From contig JASAND010012927.1 of NCBI GenBank assembly GCA_030248195.1, forward strand, positions 1 to 64,000: a stretch of 64,000 nt of DNA, given 5' to 3'. This document shows positions 13,301 to 23,752 of this stretch, one piece after another (positions within the stretch are counted from its first letter, which is position 1; each line of letters begins with the position of its first letter). The position numbers and the translations under genes are program-made. The stretch comes from Trissonchulus latispiculum. Its lineage: Eukaryota > Nematoda > Enoplea > Enoplida > Ironidae. A model generated the notes under the pieces. That model worked only from the letters and a program-made list of their open reading frames with translations, had not been told where the DNA came from and made no database searches.

Positions 13301-14205
13301 TCACATTCATCTGCTATGGCTGCCTGGCCATGACCGGTGTCTTTTCCTTCGGCGCCAACATTCAGGACGTCTATACGTTGAACTTTAAGGAGCCCGCCTG
13401 TTCCAGTCCCTCCAATCCTCCCGTTACCAATATTCTATTTTTTGAATATTTCCTGGCCCTATTCCCTGTGTTTACCCTCAGCACCAATTTCCCCCTAATC
13501 GGAATCACCCTGCGAAACAACATACGCCGCCTCTGCTATCCCAACAGTCAGGCGGACTCTAGCAGTAATACTGGTGCCGGGTCAGAGCCCAGTCTTAGCA
13601 GTAGAGGGCCGCTGAGCCGACGTGACTATGGTAGTGCGGATAATAGTCCGACGCGCGACGGATCTGGAAGAATGTCACGTGAGTCCAGTGCCCGCAGTTT
13701 GCTGGCCGACCCATCGGTCAATTCGTCGACGCGTGTCCTGGTCGGCCCGTCGTCTAGCCCCTCTGAAGGCGAAGACCACCGGATGATGCCCCGCTCTGAG
13801 GTGGTCTCGGTTCGGCAGTCCTGGATCCCGCGCGGTCGGCATGTGGTCCGGATCAGTTCGGATAGTTCGGACTCGTCGTGGTGGCAGAGAATTCGCTGGC
13901 TGAACGAACGAATCCTGATTCCTCTGGTGGTTCTCATCCCCCCACTGATTGTGGCTCTCTGTACAGAGAATGTGGAGTTTCTGGTCTCGTTTACGGGCAG
14001 TTATGCCGGTGCCGGTGTACAGTATGTGATGCCGGCCATGCTAGTCTTTTTTGTGCGAAAACGGCTGCCGGAAATCATCGGGATGACCGTGCCGCGAAAG
14101 CATGCCAGTCCGTTTCGGGGTCTGCTGTGGGTTTGGGTTATCTGGGGCTGGGCCCTGGTAACAGTTGTGGTGGTAACTGTGAATCATATCCTTACTAGAT
14201 CGTGA
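1332..14205 (+). CDS. TMEM104: TMEM104-like multi-pass amino-acid/auxin-permease-fold protein, 11 exons
   Basis: Predicted exons: 1332-1376, 1780-1901, 2229-2325, 3137-3224, 7813-7862, 8156-8186, 8576-8675, 9624-9747, 10316-10409, 11970-12132, 13257-14205. All phases join, giving 1863 nt and 620 aa. Signatures shared with animal TMEM104, in order: FNLVVGTGALAIPKAF in the first membrane segment, MIEAMSAANAYL, FEINQRVEV then AHMASLF, YLYGDLAIYATVVP, CLGPFVFFNVAKTKYLQ, GHPPVAD, FGVCVYAFMNQHSLPALITP, FPVFTLSTNFPLIGITLRN and AGAGVQYVMPA. The family is a divergent branch of the SLC32/36/38 (APC fold) transporters; its substrate is not known to me. The protein is about 120 aa longer than the human one, mostly because of a Ser/Arg-rich insertion coded at about 13550-13870. 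All introns are GT-AG; the exon 2 donor (GTTCGG) is weak. The exon 10 donor is formed partly by a MITE insertion. No stops or frameshifts interrupt the reading frame. Confidence 0.93.
3238..4154. mobile_element. Palindrome-rich inverted-repeat DNA element (TA target) in TMEM104 intron 4
   Basis: Both ends read TGTTGCATTGAATGTGTACA inward, and each end is flanked by TA. The arms consist of many copies of a small palindrome of the type CATTGAATGTGTACATTCAATG separated by short spacers. The inner arms (about 3400-3475 and 3530-3598) are also inverted copies of each other. The right arm is interrupted by a G/C-tract element at 3658-4051. The element starts 13 bp inside the donor of exon 4. It has no coding capacity. 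TA flanks suggest a Tc1/mariner-like MITE, which is inference. Confidence 0.75.
3658..4051. mobile_element. G/C-tract non-autonomous element, copy 1
   Basis: This is a block of C runs and G runs of 6-11 bases around a CCGGCTTCGCCGG hairpin and an A/T-rich centre. Its ends are imperfect inverted repeats (CTGACTTTTCCCTA and TAGGAAAAAGCCAG). It interrupts the right arm of the palindrome-rich element, so it arrived later. A similar block is at 5271-5672, and related G-rich blocks are at about 34260-34400, 49265-49450 and 58625-58805. Confidence 0.6.
4964..5885. mobile_element. Long-TIR element with TAA target-site duplication (PIF/Harbinger-like MITE)
   Basis: The terminal inverted repeats begin GGCGTCCTCTCATTAAGACA and extend about 165 bp on each side (4964-5130 and 5715-5885). 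TAA flanks both ends. The target lies inside a monomer of the surrounding tandem array, and the empty site can be read in the other monomers. A 3-bp TWA duplication and GG-starting TIRs match the PIF/Harbinger pattern. There is no transposase. The centre contains the nested G/C-tract element at 5271-5672. Confidence 0.75.
5271..5672. mobile_element. G/C-tract non-autonomous element, copy 2
   Basis: Ends are inverted repeats TGGCATTTTTTTA and TAAAAAAATGCCA. The interior has G runs of up to 11-13 bases separated by CCGAAAAG and CTTCG motifs, around an AT-rich core with the same plan as copy 1. It is nested in the middle of the Harbinger-like element. Long ORFs on the minus strand here are low-complexity proline/glycine translations and are not genes. 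Confidence 0.65.
6419..7321. mobile_element. Foldback element with about 185-bp inverted arms
   Basis: The left arm (6419-6605) begins ACAAGTAGGAAAAATGCTCC, and the right arm (7136-7321) is its near-exact reverse complement. The arms carry four spaced copies of TAATATGAGC/CAATATGAGC-like hexamers. The middle (6606-7135) is unique sequence without a usable ORF. I could not find a convincing target-site duplication. It is located in TMEM104 intron 4. Confidence 0.7.
10731..10841. repeat. Small hairpin MITE-like repeat
   Basis: AGAAATAATGAAAAAC at the left and GTTTTTCATTATTTCT at the right bracket arms that also pair through GTCACTA/TAGTGAC. The total is about 110 bp. It lies in TMEM104 intron 9, just upstream of a larger inverted-repeat element. 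Confidence 0.55.
10889..11689. mobile_element. Inverted-repeat element built from GCTAAGCA-type motifs
   Basis: The ends are TTTGCACCAAATGTGATTA and its inverse TAATCACATTTGGTGCAAA. Both arms (about 150-180 bp) are packed with short direct and inverted copies of GCTAAGCA, ATTGCTTAGC and TGATTAGCA. The end motif TTTGCACCAAA/TTTGGTGCAAA also occurs internally near 10970 and 11573, so the ends look duplicated. The centre has no credible ORF. Confidence 0.65.
12132..12138 (+). promoter_or_regulatory. Splice donor of TMEM104 exon 10 remade by the MITE
   Basis: Exon 10 ends ...CCTATAGA and the intron starts GTAGTG. The GT is made of the last G of the target duplication plus the first T of the MITE. 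The ancestral donor, GTAAGA, is still intact at 12583-12588 after the right duplication. Phase to exon 11 at 13257 is right when splicing uses 12132. Use of the right copy would read an in-frame TAG at once. Confidence 0.75.
12134..12575. mobile_element. hAT-type MITE, copy 1, on the TMEM104 exon 10 splice donor
   Basis: 442 bp with terminal inverted repeats TAGTGTTTGAGGCCGGCC. It is flanked by a perfect 8-bp duplication CTATAGAG (12126-12133 and 12576-12583). The TAGNG terminus and 8-bp duplication of nTnTAGAn type are the hAT superfamily hallmark. Subterminal regions are dense in GGCCGGCC; the centre is AT-rich (AGATAACTAGATAAC). There is no ORF. The left duplication is the end of exon 10, and the right duplication keeps the original donor. 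Confidence 0.88.
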
Positions 14206-15924
14206 TCCGTGAAACAAGTATATATACTGTTTTGATGACGGGATTTTTTCGATACTTTTACGATACTCAGAATAGATTGGTTTTAATTTTTTCGATACTG
14301 TTACGATACTCAGAATAGATTGAGTTTCAGTGGCTGAAACAACGCTAGGCTCGTGCATGCATGATATTTAATGGAAAAATTGTGTATATTTTGTTTTAAT
14401 TTTAGTTTTTTTGGACGTCTGTCTGGTACAGGGTTTAATTTGAATAGAGATGATCTGGTTTTCTGTTAGGGTGGTCGTACTGTGACATTTAATTTAATAG
14501 ATCTTGCGACTTTGATCTTATTGTTATTTTTGTCTTTTGCTTTGTTTCAGCATGTATTCATATTTATTTGAAAGAGTGGATGTTTTGACGGGGGGGGGGC
14601 TGGCGGGAGGATCCGCCAAAATACTAGACGGCTGAATGTTATCTGAGGGAAGTTAATATCTTAGTGCCAAAAATTTTAAAATTTTTGGTTAACAAAAAAG
14701 ATTCGATAGTGTTTTCATGTTCACCAAATGATAAAAAAATTCTGCTTAAGTTTTTGGGTCAACTGGAATCTTGAAAAATTGCCCAACTTGCCATTAGTCT
14801 GTCGGATCCTGTGTATAAATTCAAGTCGCAAACCCTCAGTAATCGAAATAAAATTTGATGTGGGTGTATTTTCGACCGCGCTGAGTTAAAATTTCTCAAA
14901 ATTGTTTAATTTCAAAAAATTTGAATGTCGATTTTTACCATTGCCCAAGAATTAATTTCTGAAGATTTATTCTGACATCAAACTTTTTCAGGCGGCAGAA
15001 TTTCTTGCCGTTTTGCAGAAATGAGTATGCCTATAATTCTCTTGTATGCCAAAATTACAGCCTTATTGCTTGCTCTGCACCAGAACTTTTCCGTTAAAAA
15101 TATCTTAATTTTGGCTTTACTTCAACTTTGATGATCAATTCTCTTAGATGCAGAGAAGATACAGCCAACAGCCGTCTAGTGTTTTGTGCAGATTTGATTA
15201 TGTTTACCACATCATGATCCCAAATGGCAACCTTGAAGTGAAGCCAGGTCCTAGCAGCCAGCAGAAACATTAACTGATTATGTTGGCAATTGTAAAACAT
15301 TGGGTGTCTGTCACATAAAAGCGATGTCTGCACACGGCTGGGGGGCAGCTAGGATCTCAGTTCCCGATATTTTTGACCACTCTCATGCTCTACATCTTTG
15401 CCAAAAAGTGGGAAGGTCGGACAAAGTCGGGCAAACTTTTAGTACCCCCCATCTTAAAGTTGCGACTTTGTTTCTCCGGTTGTCCGGTTCGCTATTTCTC
15501 CATCGCTCTGTCTGAGTATTAAGGAGCCCTTATCATACTTCTTAAACATGATAGAATTATGAATTTTTATATTTATTTATTGGTAATTACGAATTTTGTA
15601 TTTATTTATTGGTGATCCTTGATTAGATCAAAGGATCCTTAGATTTCTTTTTATATATTGGTAACGTTTTTGCTTTGTATCTTCGTGCCTTGTGATATCA
15701 TCAATAGTGCTGTTTGTAATATCACGTGCGATCAATAATTGTTTATTTTGTCTGTTGCTCATTAATAAATTATGGGTTTTTCATAATATGCAGTAGGGTT
15801 AGGTTTAGGTAGCAGTCAGTCGATTTTATGTAACTAAAACTAGAGGCTTGCGGACCGAAACAGATTCACGGGCCGATAATTGTCCGGTGCCGAATTTAAC
15901 ATATCAGTAGGGATATAATGTAGA
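14206..15924. other. TMEM104 3' flank, no gene seen
   Basis: AATAAA motifs occur at 14847-14852 and 15764-15769 and are candidate poly(A) signals. A 30-bp segment with TTTTTTCGATACTTTTACGATACTCAG is repeated in tandem near 14245-14320. A G-run with GGCGGGAGG lies near 14590. I found no coding exon. Confidence 0.45.
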
Positions 15925-16852
15925 TGTTACGGACCATGTGTATAATTGCCCCCTTATGGGGCAAGCATTTCTGTCCCATATGCGTATGGGACAGCATCTT
16001 TGCCCCATGTGCACATGTGACAAAGATCTTTTGCCCCATATAGAAATTCCTCAATTCTGAGTAATTTTTACTCATTTCAAACGTCAGATCGTGTAAAAAT
16101 ATACTACGTCAATATTAAAATTGAAAAAACTGAGATTGAAGGTGGAAAACTGCGGAAGATGAAATTTCTAGATTTAAAATTCTTGCTTTAAATTCTTGAA
16201 AGTGAAAATTTCGTTGATGAAAATATGGAATTAGTAAATTGTTAGATTTGTTCATTATATATTTCGTAAAAAATTTGAAATTTCTGGATGTGAAAATAGT
16301 CCGGCGCTAAGTTTTTGATATTTTAAATTTAATTTTCAAACTGCACCGAACTATAGTTTCACTATATTTTGCTTAGAAATAAAAGGTTCCGAAAATTCAA
16401 TTTAAATCGCAGAATTTGGTATTAATTCAATTTAAGCTGAAATTATTAGTAGATTTAGAAATTTTAGCTTTTGAAGTTATATATTTATACTAATCACGAA
16501 TATCAGAGTGGTATGAAAATTAAATCTAAAATATGAAAAACTTACGCGCCGGAATATGTATTTTCACATCCAGAAATTATTTTTTTACAAAATACCAAAC
16601 AAATCTACAAATTACTAATTTGAACATCGTCATCAAGGAAATTTGCAATTTCAATTCTGGATATTTCAGCTTCTGTAATTTTGGACCATCAATCTTAGCT
16701 TTGTATCAGTTTTACTATTGACGTAGTTGCATAACTAACGTTTGAAATGAGAAAAATTACTCAGAACTGCTGATATTTCCATATTGGGACAAAAGATCTT
16801 TGCCCCATATGCATATGGGGCAATTATACAGTTATACACATGGTCCGTAACA
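15925..16852. mobile_element. Foldback element with TAGA target-site duplication
   Basis: The termini are TGTTACGGACCATGTGTATA and its inverse, flanked by TAGA at 15921-15924 and 16853-16856. Each arm contains palindromic blocks of the type GCCCCATATGCATATGGGGC and CCCATATGCGTATGGG, then AGATCTTT and a TGAGTAATTTTTACTCA-like stretch, pairing over about 150 bp. The AT-rich centre (16090-16710) has no convincing ORF. I cannot assign a superfamily. Confidence 0.7.
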
Positions 16853-16856
16853 TAGA

Positions 16857-17971
16857 CAAGTTTAGAACCACATAAGTCTCCTATCTAAAGCTATTAATAG
16901 AAAGTATGTTGCGAAATGCTAACCTGCAGATTTTCTCTTTGTTTCGTTATCGTGGTTCGAACGATTCATCATAATAATTTACCCAAAAGTTTACAATAAG
17001 ATAAGCTTATAGTTAGCAAACTAGTAGCTTGCCCAAAGCATCTGAAATTTATGAAGCAAAAGTTCCACAATAGCTCCAGTTGAAATTACAGCTATTTCAG
17101 CCATGAAGGTTCGTTTTTGAGTCTACCGATACACTGTAACAATAAAACTGCTTGCGCAAATGGGGTGATATAGGGGAGCAACTACTATAGGTATATGCTC
17201 TCCAGTCTCCGCACTTCCGCAGCTGTCGCCCGACATACTCTATGCCTACTCGGGCTGTATTTGGCTAGCCCGGCCCGAGTAGCTTGGTCGGCTCTATCTC
17301 AAGTCCGGCCCGAGAAATTTCGTAGCGGCACAACCCTAAATTACATACATAAATCATCGGGTCTCCTTTGTTAGCACATGACTAGTATAGTGTTTGCATG
17401 GTTACGGTGACTGACGACAGGCGGTTAGCTAAATAACTAGGTTGGCAGGTAAATAATGCTGTATAGCAACCGAAGTTAGTGCTATATGCTCATATGTTTT
17501 TTATTTACTTTGATAACTGTTTTTAACTTAACAGCTGATTAAATCATCATAATAAAATGAAATTGTGAATGCTATGATCATTGTAGTTGATTTTGAGCTA
17601 AGTTTAAAACTCAAAAGAGACATAAAATTTCAGGTCTTTTGGTCGGACTGGTTAGACTTTGTTTCCAGGCAACTTCGAACAAAGAAGAAACGAAGCAAAA
17701 AGTTTATTTACCGATCAATTTATTAGTGCTTTTAATAATCAGTAGGAAATCTGCTGTTGAGAAATTCTTTGATCTATTTATTTAAGCCTTTTATCTTAAT
17801 GTATTGCTGCCTTCAGATTTGATTCTCCTGCTAATAATATATCGGAATCTGATTCAGTTCACCGAGTTCTACTAATGATCCAAAGCTCGGTGGTTCGATC
17901 CCCGCGCTGGATACTTTTCTTCAATCTTTCATTCAATCCAAATTTCGACCTTTCACATACTCGTTTAGGTC
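16857..17971. other. Intergenic, no gene seen
   Basis: AT-rich sequence. A CCCGGCCCGAG-containing patch lies at about 17265-17340. GGTTCGATCCC at about 17893 resembles a Pol III B box, but its arms do not form a T-stem, so it is not called as a tRNA. Confidence 0.4.
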
Positions 17972-17979
17972 CATGGCAC

Positions 17980-18355
17980 TAGTGTTTGAGACCGGCCGGC
18001 TTAAACCGGCAGCCGACCGGCCACCGGCCGACGACTTTGGCTCGCCTGCTGACGGCAGGTGATGCGGGCCGCCGGCTAACAGCTGGCCGGCCGGGATGTA
18101 AATCAATTGTCAAGAATTTACAATTTATAGCAACTAAGCTTAAAATGAATTCCAAATCTAGTTATGCTAATTTTCTATGCTATGCTATTTTTCTAATACA
18201 GCATTCGAAAATCAATATCTTAGCAACATAATAGCCGCACTGCAAACTGCTCTAGGCCTACGGGCTCACAGGCTGCCGGCCGGCTGGCCAAAGGGTTCGG
18301 TCGAGCCGGCCAGCGATCGGCCTTCCGGCGAAACCCTGGCCGGCCTCGAACACTA
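17980..18355. mobile_element. hAT-type MITE, copy 2
   Basis: 376 bp with ends TAGTGTTTGAGACCGGCC and GGCCGGCCTCGAACACTA, flanked by the perfect 8-bp duplication CATGGCAC (17972-17979 and 18356-18363). Its AT-rich centre is the reverse complement of the centre of copy 1 (the shared block around TTCCAAATCTAGTTATGCTA), so both belong to one family inserted in opposite orientation. Confidence 0.87.
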
Positions 18356-18363
18356 CATGGCAC

Positions 18364-19474
18364 CATGTTTACGTGCAGTTATCAATGGATTTGTAAATCT
18401 ATTTTGAGTACCGTCACTTTTGCATGTGGACCCTCTAACGTTAGAAAAGACTCATAAAACATTAAAGTGTTCCTTTTGGTAATACCATTTTGGAACACAA
18501 TCGCATGTAAGATTTCTTGGCCACACAACTGAATACTATCTGCTGTACTGAAGATAGTCAACAACTGTTTCTAGGCCAATCTGAAATCGACACAACTGTG
18601 TTTGGTATGGTAGTCCTTGGCAATCTGGCAAAGAAGAAGAGATTGCTACATGGCGAGCTCTCAAAGTGTGTCACTCACTACTTCTTATGCACCATATATT
18701 CTATTGTTCCTTTATAATGCTGAATTAAAGGGGTGTTATCTGACTACCCTAACTTGTTTGGATTGGTCTCAGTTTAGCAAAAATAAGGAGAATGTAACTG
18801 AACAGTAACTTAAAAATTATACTAGGTTGTTGGTAAAAATGGCTTCATTCTAAAGGAACCAAAAATCTGCCCTACCTGCAATTTTAGGGATATTTAGCAA
18901 AAATACTAGTTTGATAATGCGTAGTGCGGGCGAAAACGAACATAAACCAAATTTCAGTTTATTACCCGTAAAGTTAGAGGGGATATTAGATTATTGAAGT
19001 GTTCTTAATTGTTAAAAATAATTAATAATAAAAATTATTTCAAAATATTTAAGAAAATAGTTATTCTACTGTTTGAAATTTCCTTTTACAGAAACGTTCA
19101 ATTAACTATTGTAAAGTTAGGACCGGCAAAAAATAAATTATTTTTGATGAACAAATATTAGGATCATCTAATGATAAGGATCTTAACTTGCAGTAGAAAT
19201 AAAGTAGACAATGCCGTTTTAGTATCTTTAGTAGACTCAAACTTCACACTATCCTAAAATATTTTAAAATATGTTTAGAATGACAGCTTTCATTCAAGTT
19301 CAGTCCACACTTGATTGATGATATCTGCCGTGCTGATTCTTGTTTCTTCCTGCACTCTGAAAGGCAAGACATCTTTTAGTTATAGCGATATTCAAAATCA
19401 CCCTAATCATGTTGTAGTCAAAATCCGTCTACAACTTTTGTGGAACCTCTAGTTCACTGGTTTTTTGTTTTTAG
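18364..19474. other. Upstream region of lectin/sushi gene A; first exon not located
   Basis: The first recognisable exon of gene A starts in codon phase 2, so an upstream exon with the start codon and signal peptide is expected here or further left. I could not identify it with confidence. The short ORFs at 18517-18808 have no recognisable motifs. Confidence 0.4.
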
Positions 19475-22400
19475 CATTCTGCTGTCCTGCGGGTTGGTGG
19501 CCGCACAAATATGGTTGCTTGCTACTCATAAATAACAAGGTTGACCATTGGTCAGCGGCAACAATGTGTCAGCAAACAAATCCACCATCACGACTGGCAG
19601 TGTGGAAAAACGTGGAACACATGAACATCATAAAGACCTACCTGCAGCTCAAGTAGGATTGCATTTGAAGAGGGGGGAACTAAGAAACGTTTTGTCCCAT
19701 TTTGACCGATTGGACTACATTTTGGTGCAGGTGTATAAGAATGGGTGTGGTCAGAAACATTGAACCTACGGAACTTAGTTAAGATCCAGCCATTCCCAAT
19801 GGTGTTGTTTACTTCTTCTATATAATTTTGATTTGGTCTAAGCTTATTTTGGAGAAATTTCTGAAATAGGCTGACGTTAGGTCCTGTAGAGAATCTGCCG
19901 TCCAAAGCCAAAAAGCCACTAACATTTTTGCCAAAATGGAGTTATGACTAATTACATGCACAACTTTTTATGCTGAATTTAACTAGCTATATTAGAACGA
20001 TGTATCTTCATTGCATCTGTAGCAATAAACTTGGCATAAAAACGTATCTACATATACGGATTCTAAAACAAAGCCAGAAAGGTACGGTCCTAATTTGTCA
20101 GTGCTATTTTAGCGGAAGTCCATGGGCTTGGGTTGGCTACAATGATGCTACAGTCGAAGGTAGTTCCTTATGACCTAGATAACACAAGGGCGCTGTATTA
20201 CTATAACTTTCTTAATTATTGTTTAGACAGTCCCTTACAGCCTTGTCTCTTATGCGGCGACAAATTTTGTATCTTGTTTATTACCTCCTCATCCCTTACG
20301 TAATATTCAATGATGACTATTTCATGAAAACTAATTTAAAAATATCTAATTTATCAGAGTTGTTAGCATGCGCCGACACGGCAAAATTAGAACTCGTGTC
20401 ATTGAATTTGGCTGCATATACTTCGCTATCTCGGACTTTAGCTGGAAAACATTAAACATTTATCATTTTCGTGATGTCCAAATTTGGGACAAAGTTTTCA
20501 CCTACATTTAACGCATACTTTCTGCTACGTATAATACTATTAAAACGGTTTCCGTTGGCAGTCATCTCCCTATGACTGCTGTTCATGCAGGTAAAGTGTT
20601 CTATTGAAACAGGTCGGTGGACAATTACCGGAGCACCCCAGTGTGTACCTCTTTCCATGGGTTGGGCTCCTGCACAGCCAGACAACTATATGAACGAAGA
20701 CTGTGCCATGTATTTTGGAACGGCAAACAATGACATAGCCTGCACTGTACCCCTAATAGCTCTTTGCCAAATTGAATACTTCCACTTGTACACAGAAGTT
20801 TGTGGTAATAGAAATCAGTTATTTTCACTTCATTTGTAACATTTCAATCCGTATCTGAACTATGAATACTACAAAATTATAAACGAAAGAAAGAAGGAAG
20901 TTGTTTATTTGGACAGGTGCATATCAGCCGCTGATGTCTGTACAGTAAACACTGATTGATTATAACAAATGATAAACGAAATTGATTATATAACCTTCAA
21001 TTGAAGAAAATAAATTGATATTTTTTATGTTCGCAGGCTATTGCAACAAGAGTTCTGTGGAAAATGGTCAGGTTAGCGCAGGGTCCAATCCCGTACCTAA
21101 TGGCGGCCAACAATCATTTTCATGCTACGAAGGATTTGCTGTCATAGGATCAAGTGTACAGACATGTCAGAACTCACAGTGGAACGGACAGACGTTTTGC
21201 AAAAGTATGACCTGTATTAATAGATCGTTTGTAGACCTACCGTATGCTGTTAATGTCCTGCAGTTTCTGATAAACGAAAAATGCAGCAACCAAGGTTCCT
21301 AGAATGAAAGATTTCTGCACTATGTTTTCTGGATAGAAATATAAGGCGTAACTTTGTTCAATGAAACCTTAGATATATTAGAAGAAATATGTCATAATTT
21401 TTGTTTGATCTGAAGTCTATTATCTGTTTTTCCAGAAACGTGCGAACCGTTGCCGTCAGTACAGTATTCCACAAGTCAGAGTTCAAGAGCCGGAGTGCTG
21501 GTGGAAGGGGATACAGTAACATTTAGTTGTAATCAAAACTATTTGATGTTTGGTCCAGCTGTAATCACTTGTGACACTAGTGGACTGTGGTCTGCGGAAC
21601 CCACTTGCAAAAGTATGCATTGAACGGTTGAATTTAATTACTTAATCAAGTTTGCTTTAAGAAGATATACAGGGATTTGCACAACTTCTTCGGAGAAAGC
21701 TAGTTATTCACACGCAAGTAGGTAGCACATAGTTAAAAAGTTAGTATAAGGCACCATTGATATGGCCCATGACATCCGAGCCATAGAGGGTCCCAAACTG
21801 GAAGCTTTCGCTGGTTTTCTGGAGGCTTAAATCCTTAGGTAGGTATTGTGGGCATTTTAAGTATTAGATAAAGTATTTTGGGGAAGATCTGAATTTCTTT
21901 GGGAAAAGACACTGGCCTAAAGCTTTGCCCACATATTTCTACAGATACAGGCAAATCACAAACCAAATGGCATCTCACAGTATCTTCACAGTACTGTAGC
22001 AGCAAACTTTGAAAACTGTGAACTTTTCACTAGTTAACCTGTTGCCGTTCGATTCTAATCCCCCAAAGCGCACCAAATCATCCGCTGCTTTTGCAAAATG
22101 TAGCCAGGATATGAGGCTTGACATATGCCAATTTAGACTTTGTAATGGCTCTTCAATGACTGCTTGATTATGTGGCTAGCAGAGAAAACCAATGAAACTG
22201 CTCGACGTCAGCATGTATCAAACTTTGATGGGATTTATTTTATATCAGAAGCAATATCGCGACTTGGTGACGTAACGTGCAATTAGCAAAGTTGGATGAT
22301 GAGATTTAGCGAATGAGTACTTTTTGTATGATAGTTATTATCTGGCGGGAAGCCATTTTTGCGTCTTTGATAATTGATAACAAAAATTGAACAAAATGAA

Positions 22401-23702
22401 ACAAAATCTTGTATCACGTTTTACTGCTGTAGTCAAAACGCTTCAAATATTCTACATTTATTTTGTAGTATAAAGAGTAGTGTTGTTAACCAGCCCAATT
22501 TTTCGGCCGGTCGGCCGGCCAGTGCGACTTTCCACTGACTATCTAAAATACAAGTAAAAATATAATGGTATTAATAGTTTCCAAGGCAGAGTTTAGCAGG
22601 TTTAAGACGATAAGCCGCAGAAACTGTCACTGGCCGGTTGGCCGTCCCATATTTGAACGGCCGGTTTGTCATCGACCGGCCGGCCTGTGTCTGACTGGCC
22701 GACCTGTCACCGGTCTGCCGGACGCAGGCCAGCCGGCCTAGACAACGCCGGTGTACAACACTAATTAAGAGAGATCTGTGTGCAATCTTTGTACACAATC
22801 GGATGTCTACTGCGGATTAGATCTCAAACAAAATACGTCCATTGCCATTAATTTGGGGTAGAATGCATGGTAAATGTCGTGCTGCACCTGCGTGTACTCA
22901 GTCAATTTTGCAGTTGCGCATACCCAACAGTAGTCCTAAGGTTCCTTTATGTTCACCAGAAAATTCAAGACATTAGGTTGTAGCTGCCGCGAGATAAATT
23001 AAAAATACTTCTTCCACTCCCATGCACGAAAATGCCATAGGTCAGTAACTTTGAGAGGCTGCTCTGAACGCTGTCAAAAACGAAAAGTATTGAAACTTTT
23101 AATTATTTTGGAGGAACATAGGTACTCATGTGTGAAAAAGGTTTGAGCGCAATTGGAAGAATTTTTGTCAATAGTGCAAGTGGTATACCCACTTAATTTA
23201 GATTGGAACTGAGTTTTTAATCTTATATAGCAGTGAGTGATTGAACAGTAGACAGCAACCCTAGATTATGTTGTAGTTTTCTACAGTTTCTGGGATCCTA
23301 TCCACCAAAAAAGGCAGTATTGGAGCGGAAAGTAACACACACACACACGCACTCTCACTTACACTCTTACAGCAACCCTTCGTTTTGCATGTATATATTG
23401 GACTTAATTTAGCTTTAGCAAGTCAATTTTTACTCCACTACATTTTCATTGAAGTAGTGTTTACAGGATTGTGTGATCCTGTTCCTAGCCTCGTTCGAGG
23501 AACAGTATTGTATGATCATGATCCGCTAGTGGAATCTGATAATGTTACCTACGTATGTGATTCTGGCTATCTCTTAATTGGTTCTGAAACTTTGACATGT
23601 AGTAAAGATGGCACATGGCCAGCTGCTCCTGTGTGCAAAAGTAAGCAGGGAAGTATGCAGAATTTGGTATATAAAATAGTGCAAACACTGATGTCGTTAG
23701 AC

Positions 23703-23752
<50 letters not shown>

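Noticed and set aside
17880..17915. GGTTCGATCCC as a tRNA gene
   Set aside because: The flanking bases do not form a T-stem or acceptor stem, and no A box is at the right distance.
23340..23362. CA-rich microsatellite as a CRISPR-like or regulatory repeat
   Set aside because: It is a simple dinucleotide run; no spaced direct repeats of CRISPR type occur anywhere in this eukaryotic window.
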